51,172 nt of DNA. Source: Streptomyces mayonensis (lineage in GTDB: Bacteria; Actinomycetota; Actinomycetes; Streptomycetales; Streptomycetaceae). Made by a program: the position numbers and the translations under genes. Every line of letters begins with the position of its first letter. The stretch's first letter is position 1. Below the pieces are notes generated by a model. The model was not told the origin of the DNA. It saw only the letters and a list, made by a program, of their open reading frames with translations, and made no database searches. Of this stretch, positions 46,733-51,172 are shown one piece after another. The stretch spans positions 1 to 51,172 of the forward strand of contig NZ_JACBYP010000054.1 of NCBI RefSeq assembly GCF_018982965.1, in the 5' to 3' direction.

Positions 46733-47625
46733 GACTCCTCCTTCGGCTGTCCGAGGAACTTCTCCAGTCCGTAGCTCTCGTGCCCGCGGATCAGCATCCG
46801 CGTGTAGTCGTGCCGCGGGTGGTCGAGCACCCTGCGGGTGGGGCCCTGCTCGACCACCTCGCCCTGCCGCATCACCAGCACCTCGTCGCACAACTGGGCG
46901 ACGACGGCCAGGTCGTGGGAGACGACGACAAGGGCGAGTCCGGCCCGGTCGCGCAGGTCGGCGAGGAGATCGAGGATCTCGGCCTGCACGGTGACGTCCA
47001 GCGCGGTGGTGGCCTCGTCGGCGATGAGGATCCGCGGGTCGGCGGCGATCGCGGCCGCGACGAGCACGCGCTGGAGCATGCCGCCGGACAGCTCGAACGG
47101 GTACTGGTCGTGGACGAGTTCCGCCTCCTGCAGGTGCACCGCGCGCAGCAGGGCGAGGACACGCTGCCGCGCCTCGCGGCGCCCCAGGCCCTTCTTGACC
47201 CGGACGACCTCGGCGATCTGCCTGCCGATCCGCAGCGACGGGTTCAGGTAGGACGCCGGGTCCTGGAAGACCGCGCTGATCGTGGCCCCCCGCAGCGCCG
47301 TCCACCGCGCCGGTGAGAGCGTGGAGATGTCGGTGCCCTCGATCTCGACCGAGCCGCCGGTCACCTCGAAGTGGGGCGGCAGGATGCCCAGGGCGGCCCG
47401 GCATGTGAGGGTCTTGCCGCTGCCGGACTCGCCGACGATGCCGACCACCTTCCCAGGGGTGAGGTCGAAGCTCACGCCGTGCACGATCTCGCGGCCGTCG
47501 CTGCCGTCGGCGATCCGCACCCCGCGCAGCGAGAGCAGCGGCACGGCACTGCCGGGCGGGCCTGCCCGGCCCGGTGTGCCGGTCTCCTCCGCCCGGGTGA
47601 GGAGCTTCTCGGAAACCGTCGTCAT
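46729..47625 (-). CDS. Oligopeptide-type ABC transporter ATPase (OppD/DppD-like)
   Basis: A 298-residue ATPase: Walker A GESGSGKT (about 66-73), Q-loop AVFQDPASYLNP, signature LSGGMLQR, Walker B ILIADEATTALD, switch VSHDLAVV, and the C-terminal HPRHDYTRMLIRG. Its ATG shares one base with the permease stop (TGATG), giving coupled translation. Confidence 0.9.
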   Translation of the reverse strand: MTTVSEKLLTRAEETGTPGRAGPPGSAVPLLSLRGVRIADGSDGREIVHGVSFDLTPGKVVGIVGESGSGKTLTCRAALGILPPHFEVTGGSVEIEGTDISTLSPARWTALRGATISAVFQDPASYLNPSLRIGRQIAEVVRVKKGLGRREARQRVLALLRAVHLQEAELVHDQYPFELSGGMLQRVLVAAAIAADPRILIADEATTALDVTVQAEILDLLADLRDRAGLALVVVSHDLAVVAQLCDEVLVMRQGEVVEQGPTRRVLDHPRHDYTRMLIRGHESYGLEKFLGQPKEES

Positions 47626-48512
47626 CACGCGCCTCCTGCGGGAGCGGGTTCGGATCGTCCGGGCCGGCCGGTGCGGGCTCCGCGGCCCTTGAGCAGGGCG
47701 CGGCCCGCCTCGCCGGACACGTCGCGGATCGCGTCCGCGAGCAGGTTGCCGGCCCAGACGGTGATCATGATCAGCAGTGCCGGGACCAGCGGGGCCCACG
47801 GCCGGTGGCTGAGATAGCCGAGGTCGGAGGCGAGCAGGCCGCCCCAGGTCGGCTCCGGCGGCTGCACGCCGATGCCCAGGAAGGTCAGGCTGGAGACGAT
47901 GACGAAACCGGTGCCGATGGTCTGGGCGAAGGCCACCGAGACCGGCGGCAGCACCTTGGACCAGACGTGGCGCCGCACCACCCGGCCGACCGAGGCGCCG
48001 GAGATCAGCGCGGCCTCGACGTACTGCGAGCGGGCCACGGTCAGGGTGGCGGCGCGGGAGACCCGGTAGAACAGCGGCGACACCAGCACGCCGGTCACCA
48101 GCATCGCCTGGGTGAGCCCGTTGCCGAGCAGGGCGATCACGGCGACGGCGAACAGCAGGAACGGCAGGGCCACGAGCGTGTCCGCCAGCCGCAGGGTGAC
48201 CCACTCGAAGACCCGCCCCAGGTACACCGAAAGGATCCCGGGGACCGCCCCCACGACCAGTGCCGTGAGCGCGACCTCGAGCGCGCCGAGCACGCTGACC
48301 CGGGAGCCGTCGAGCAGGCGGCTGAGGACGTCCCGGCCCAGGTAGTCCGTGCCCAGCCAGTGGCTGCCGGACACGGCGGCCAGCGCGTTGTCGCTGGTGG
48401 CCAGCGGATCCTGCGGGGCGAGCAGTGGTCCGAGGACCGCGAGCAGTGCGACCGCCGCCAGGATCGCCACGGCGATGCGGCCGGAGGTGAGGGAGAGAAC
48501 GCGACGCAGCAT
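47625..48512 (-). CDS. Oligopeptide-type ABC transporter permease (DppC-like)
   Basis: A 295-residue permease of the DppC/OppC class with a first helix near 12-32, GSHWLGTDYLGRDVLSRLLDGSRVSVLGA as the family's characteristic N-terminal block, several more helices, and the cytoplasmic coupling loop EAALISGASVGRVVRRHVWSKVLPP. It forms the membrane channel with the DppB-like subunit, whose gene ends three bases upstream. Confidence 0.9.
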   Translation of the reverse strand: MLRRVLSLTSGRIAVAILAAVALLAVLGPLLAPQDPLATSDNALAAVSGSHWLGTDYLGRDVLSRLLDGSRVSVLGALEVALTALVVGAVPGILSVYLGRVFEWVTLRLADTLVALPFLLFAVAVIALLGNGLTQAMLVTGVLVSPLFYRVSRAATLTVARSQYVEAALISGASVGRVVRRHVWSKVLPPVSVAFAQTIGTGFVIVSSLTFLGIGVQPPEPTWGGLLASDLGYLSHRPWAPLVPALLIMITVWAGNLLADAIRDVSGEAGRALLKGRGARTGRPGRSEPAPAGGA

Positions 48513-48515
48513 GTT

Positions 48516-49544
48516 TCACACTCCCCGCTGCGAGGCCGGCGTGACCCGCGCCAGCACCAGGTTGACGACGAGGTTGAAGGCGACGACCAGCGCGATCGAC
48601 ACCACGAGGACGCCCTGCACGGCCGGTACGTCACCGGCCTGGGCGGAGTCGTTGGCGAACCGGCCGAAGCCCTGCAGTCCGAAGATCCACTCGGTGACCA
48701 CCGAGGCGCCCACCAGAGACGGGAACTTCAGCCCGAGGGTGGCGAGGGTCGGCCCCAGGCCGTTGCGCAGCACGTGCCCGAAGAAGATCCGCCGAGGACT
48801 CAGCCCCCGCACCACCGCGCCCGTCACGTAGTTCTCCCGGTACGCGGCGACGAGGCTGGAGCGCAGTTGGCGCGCGACGTCGGCGACGACGTCGAGGCTC
48901 AGCGCCACCGCCGGGAGCGTGATGTGCGCGAGCCACGGCCCGAATCCCTGCTCCGCCGGGACGTATCCGGCCGAGGGGAACAGATGCAGCTGTACGGCGA
49001 GCACGGCGACCAGCACGATGCCGACCACGAACGCGGGCATCACCGAGATCACGGTGACGAACCCGGTGACCGCACGGTCCACCCACGTGGTGCGGCGCAG
49101 TGCCGCGAGGGTGCCGAGCGCGAAGCCCACCACGACACCGATGACCAGCGCGAACGTCGCGACGGAGAGACTGACGCCCAGGCCGAGACCGATGAGCGTG
49201 GAGATGTCCGCTCCGTTGGTCCAGCTCGCACCGAGCCGGCCGTGCAGGACACCGCCGATCCAGTCGCCGTACTGGACCAGGAAGGGCCGGTCCAGACCCC
49301 ACTCGGCCTCGACCCGGGCGACGGCCTCGGGCGTGGCCTGCTCGCCCAGCTGGATCCGGGCGGGGCTGAGGCCGCTGAGCGAGCGCAGCGCGAAGGTCAC
49401 GAAGGTCGCCACCAGGAAGACCGGCACGAAGATCGCTACCGACCTGGCGAGGACGGCCAGGACCCGGCCCAGCGCGTGCCGTGTCCGCTTCGCGGCGAGC
49501 CCGCCGGCGGGGACGGGCTCCGGTGGCGCCTCGGTGGCCGTCAC
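48516..49544 (-). CDS. Oligopeptide-type ABC transporter permease (DppB-like)
   Basis: A 342-residue permease of the DppB/OppB class: a first helix near 35-55, WGLDRPFLVQYGDWIGGVLHGRLGASW, further helices and the coupling loop YRENYVTGAVVRGLSPRRIFFGHVLRNGLGP. The GTG start overlaps the TGA of the binding-protein gene, so it is translated with it. Confidence 0.9.
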   Translation of the reverse strand: MTATEAPPEPVPAGGLAAKRTRHALGRVLAVLARSVAIFVPVFLVATFVTFALRSLSGLSPARIQLGEQATPEAVARVEAEWGLDRPFLVQYGDWIGGVLHGRLGASWTNGADISTLIGLGLGVSLSVATFALVIGVVVGFALGTLAALRRTTWVDRAVTGFVTVISVMPAFVVGIVLVAVLAVQLHLFPSAGYVPAEQGFGPWLAHITLPAVALSLDVVADVARQLRSSLVAAYRENYVTGAVVRGLSPRRIFFGHVLRNGLGPTLATLGLKFPSLVGASVVTEWIFGLQGFGRFANDSAQAGDVPAVQGVLVVSIALVVAFNLVVNLVLARVTPASQRGV

Positions 49545-51112
49545 GGGTTCGCCCCCTTGCCGCCGATGGTCACGCCGGTCCAGTCGATGTGGGCGGGGTT
49601 CTTCGGCAGGTCGGAGACCGACTTGCTCTTGGCGACCAGGTTGGGCCGGGAGTGCGTGAAGATCAGTGCCTTGCTGGCGAGTCCGGCCCGTGTCGCCTCC
49701 TGGAGCACCTGCGGGTACTCGGGCGCGTCCAGCGGGGTCCCGCGCACCTTGGCGATCGCCGCCTCGAAGCCGTCCGGCTCGTAGGGCGAGCTGAGGTTGA
49801 GCGGTCCGTCGGGTCCGAAGTGGGCGGTGAGCGTCTGGGCCGCGGAGTCCCGGCCGGTGGTGGCGTAGAGCGAGAAGGTGAGGTCCTTGGCGAAGAACGG
49901 CGTGGCCCAGTTCTTGTCGATCCTGATGTCGACGGTGATGCCCACCGCGGCCAACTGCGACTGCACGATCTCCGCCTGCGGGTCCTCCTCCGGAACGACC
50001 AGGTCGAGCTTGATGTCCCCGGGCCGGTAACCCGCCTCGGCCAGAAGCCTCTTCGACTTGTCCGGGTCGTAGGGGTGGGCGTCCTCGGACTCGGGGTCGT
50101 AGGCGACGTAACCCTTGGGGAAGGGCTGGTTGGTCGCCTCGCCGTAGCCGAAGGTCAGTTTGTCGACGAACTCCTGGCGGTTGACCGCGTGCCGTACGGC
50201 ATCGACGACCTTGTCGTTGTCGAACGGCGCCTTGTTGACGTTCAGGCTGATGTTGGAGGCGTTGAAACCGGGCTGGACGAAGACGTCGAGGCCGGCCTTC
50301 TTGGCGGCGTCCGCCTGACTCGGGTCGATGTCGGCGAAGTTGTACACGCCGGTCTGCAGTCCGGAGACGACCGTGGAGGCGTCGGGTGCCGAGGTCAGCT
50401 CCACGGTGTCGATGTGGATGTTGTCCGCGTCCCAGTACTCCGTGTTCTTCTTCAGTACCGCCTTGGTCCCGGGGACGATCCGGGTGACGGTGAACGGGCC
50501 CGCGCCGACCGGGTTCTGGTCCAGCTTCTCGGGCGCGGCGGCGGCCTTGGGGCTGGCGATCTGCAGGACCCGCTGGCCGAGCAACTGGGGTATCTGGTAG
50601 TCGACCTGGTTGAGATTCACGGTGGCGTCCAGGCCCTTGGCGTCCACCGACTCGATCGACGTCAGGTCGCCGAAGAGCGCCGAGTTCTTCTGCTTCTGGG
50701 CCCGTTCGACGGCCGCCTTGACGGCCGCGCCGTCCACCGGTTCGCCGTCGCTGAACTTCAGTCCGGGGCGCAGGTGGAAGGTGATCCGGTCGCCCCTGTC
50801 GTTGTACTCCCAGCTCTCGGCGAGGTCGGGGACGGCCTTGCCGGACTCGTCGGTTCGGGTCAACGAGGCGTAGACCAGGGAGAGTTCACGGAACTGGGCG
50901 CCACTGCCCCCGACCACGGGGTCCCAGTGGGAGGGAAAGTAGGTGGAGGTCCACTTGAGGGTGGCGTCGCCGCTCGCGGAGGCCGCGTCGCCGCCGCACG
51001 CGCTGAGGGCGGGGACGAGCACGGTGGCGAGGGCGGCGCCGAGTGCGGTGGCACGCAGTCGGCCGGATCGGCGGTGCGGTCCGGGGCGGCGGGGCGTGAG
51101 TCGTCCGGGCAT
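49541..51112 (-). CDS. Extracellular solute-binding lipoprotein, family 5 (DppA-like)
   Basis: A 523-residue lipoprotein with lipobox LSAC (Cys39) and the family 5 fold: VYASLTRTDESGKAVPDLAESWEYND, ITFHLRPGLKFSDGEPVDGAAVKAAVERAQ, VGAGPFTVTRIVPGTKAVLKKNTEYWD, and VRHAVNRQEFVDKL. It selects the imported ligand; family members bind peptides, nickel chelates, opines, aminocarboxylates and other solutes. First gene of the importer/monooxygenase operon. The ribosome binding site AGAAGGA lies six bases before the ATG and is inside the arm of a perfect hairpin, so translation may be controlled by RNA structure. Confidence 0.9.
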   Translation of the reverse strand: MPGRLTPRRPGPHRRSGRLRATALGAALATVLVPALSACGGDAASASGDATLKWTSTYFPSHWDPVVGGSGAQFRELSLVYASLTRTDESGKAVPDLAESWEYNDRGDRITFHLRPGLKFSDGEPVDGAAVKAAVERAQKQKNSALFGDLTSIESVDAKGLDATVNLNQVDYQIPQLLGQRVLQIASPKAAAAPEKLDQNPVGAGPFTVTRIVPGTKAVLKKNTEYWDADNIHIDTVELTSAPDASTVVSGLQTGVYNFADIDPSQADAAKKAGLDVFVQPGFNASNISLNVNKAPFDNDKVVDAVRHAVNRQEFVDKLTFGYGEATNQPFPKGYVAYDPESEDAHPYDPDKSKRLLAEAGYRPGDIKLDLVVPEEDPQAEIVQSQLAAVGITVDIRIDKNWATPFFAKDLTFSLYATTGRDSAAQTLTAHFGPDGPLNLSSPYEPDGFEAAIAKVRGTPLDAPEYPQVLQEATRAGLASKALIFTHSRPNLVAKSKSVSDLPKNPAHIDWTGVTIGGKGANP

Positions 51113-51115
51113 GTC

Positions 51116-51172
51116 GTCCTTCTGTGACGGTCCCCGGCCCGACGGGCGGGCCGGGGACCGTCACAGAAGGAC
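51116..51172. repeat. Perfect 26-bp inverted repeat at the operon leader
   Basis: Two 26-base arms (one begins GTCCTTCTGTGACGG) are exact complements around a 5-base ACGGG loop. The minus-strand 3' arm contains the Shine-Dalgarno of the binding-protein gene. It may be a terminator of an upstream gene, a translation-blocking hairpin, or an assembly fold-back, because the second arm ends on the last base of the window. Confidence 0.8.

Noticed and set aside
47805..49784. A 659-codon plus-strand frame antisense to the two permease genes
   Set aside because: Composition of an antisense shadow (His, Asp, Gly, Arg); both permeases on the minus strand are unmistakable.
41954..51112. Naming the importer/monooxygenase genes eppABCD-emoAB or as an EDTA pathway
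   Set aside because: The families also serve organosulfur and other substrates; gene content alone does not identify the ligand.
1..51172. CRISPR arrays, tRNA or rRNA genes, transposases, integrases or prophage genes
   Set aside because: None seen; the tandem repeats found are two or three units of 16-19 bp without spacers, and no tRNA cloverleaf or recombinase motif was recognised.

Overview
The window looks like Streptomyces chromosome. GC is very high, coding frames show strong third-position GC, GTG/TTG starts and 4-base stop/start overlaps are common, and the families are typical of the genus: XRE/DUF5753 regulators, S-adenosyl (DUF574-type) methyltransferase, DUF6083, SpoIIE-type phosphatase, GH64 beta-1,3-glucanases and a UUA-containing ECF sigma gene. 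I saw no rRNA, tRNA, CRISPR array, transposase or phage gene. All function calls come from reading motifs and remembered family features, not from searches.

Layout. 0.1-6.4 kb: an SGNH-hydrolase lipoprotein, then a divergent response regulator / histidine kinase / GerMN lipoprotein operon and an MMPL (RND) exporter. 6.5-8.8 kb: a divergent pair that closely matches dgdA (2,2-dialkylglycine decarboxylase) and its LysR regulator dgdR, with a palindromic operator and promoters that predict leaderless mRNAs. 8.8-12 kb: a decayed TetR remnant, a CBS-BON protein and a GAF/PAS/PP2C phosphatase. 12-13.3 kb: a Tat-exported GH43 enzyme. 13.5-20.1 kb: a compact operon of ROK regulator, SsuCBA/AtsBCR-type ABC importer, cytosolic sulfatase and its formylglycine-generating enzyme, apparently a self-contained sulfate-ester scavenging unit. 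It is followed by a convergent glucarate-dehydratase-like gene.

21.4-31.1 kb: a small secreted protein, DUF6083, GNAT, and three secreted beta-1,3-glucanases (GH64, GH16, GH64), interrupted by a TetR / F420-LLM pair with an elaborate operator and a 48-residue membrane protein. 30.3-33.2 kb: a candidate Cys-rich small ORF, a conserved unknown, an XRE/DUF5753 regulator and an S-adenosyl methyltransferase. 33.2-36.8 kb: a MoxR/RavA-type ATPase with a ViaA-like VWA partner, and a TetR regulator with a clear operator. 37-40 kb: a Met/His-rich membrane protein, an ECF sigma factor with a TTA codon, and a PAP2/Aur1-like phosphotransferase. 40-42 kb: an SDR epimerase and a GPP34 protein facing each other across an array of TGTCAT-type half-sites.

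42-51.1 kb (minus strand): a continuous, translationally coupled operon encoding an oligopeptide-type ABC importer (binding protein, two permeases, two ATPases), an NtaA/DszA-family flavin monooxygenase, a second LLM oxidoreductase, an alpha/beta hydrolase with Asp in place of the nucleophile Ser, and an SsuE-like FMN reductase. The set resembles eppABCD-emoAB (chelator uptake and oxidation) and the sulfur-scavenging monooxygenase operons. Its first gene is preceded by a perfect 26-bp inverted repeat that would bury the ribosome binding site and that ends exactly at the window edge.

Best leads: the importer/monooxygenase operon and its leader hairpin, the intracellular sulfatase/FGE operon, the dgdA-dgdR pair in a streptomycete, and the TTA-containing sigma factor beside a candidate metal-binding membrane protein.
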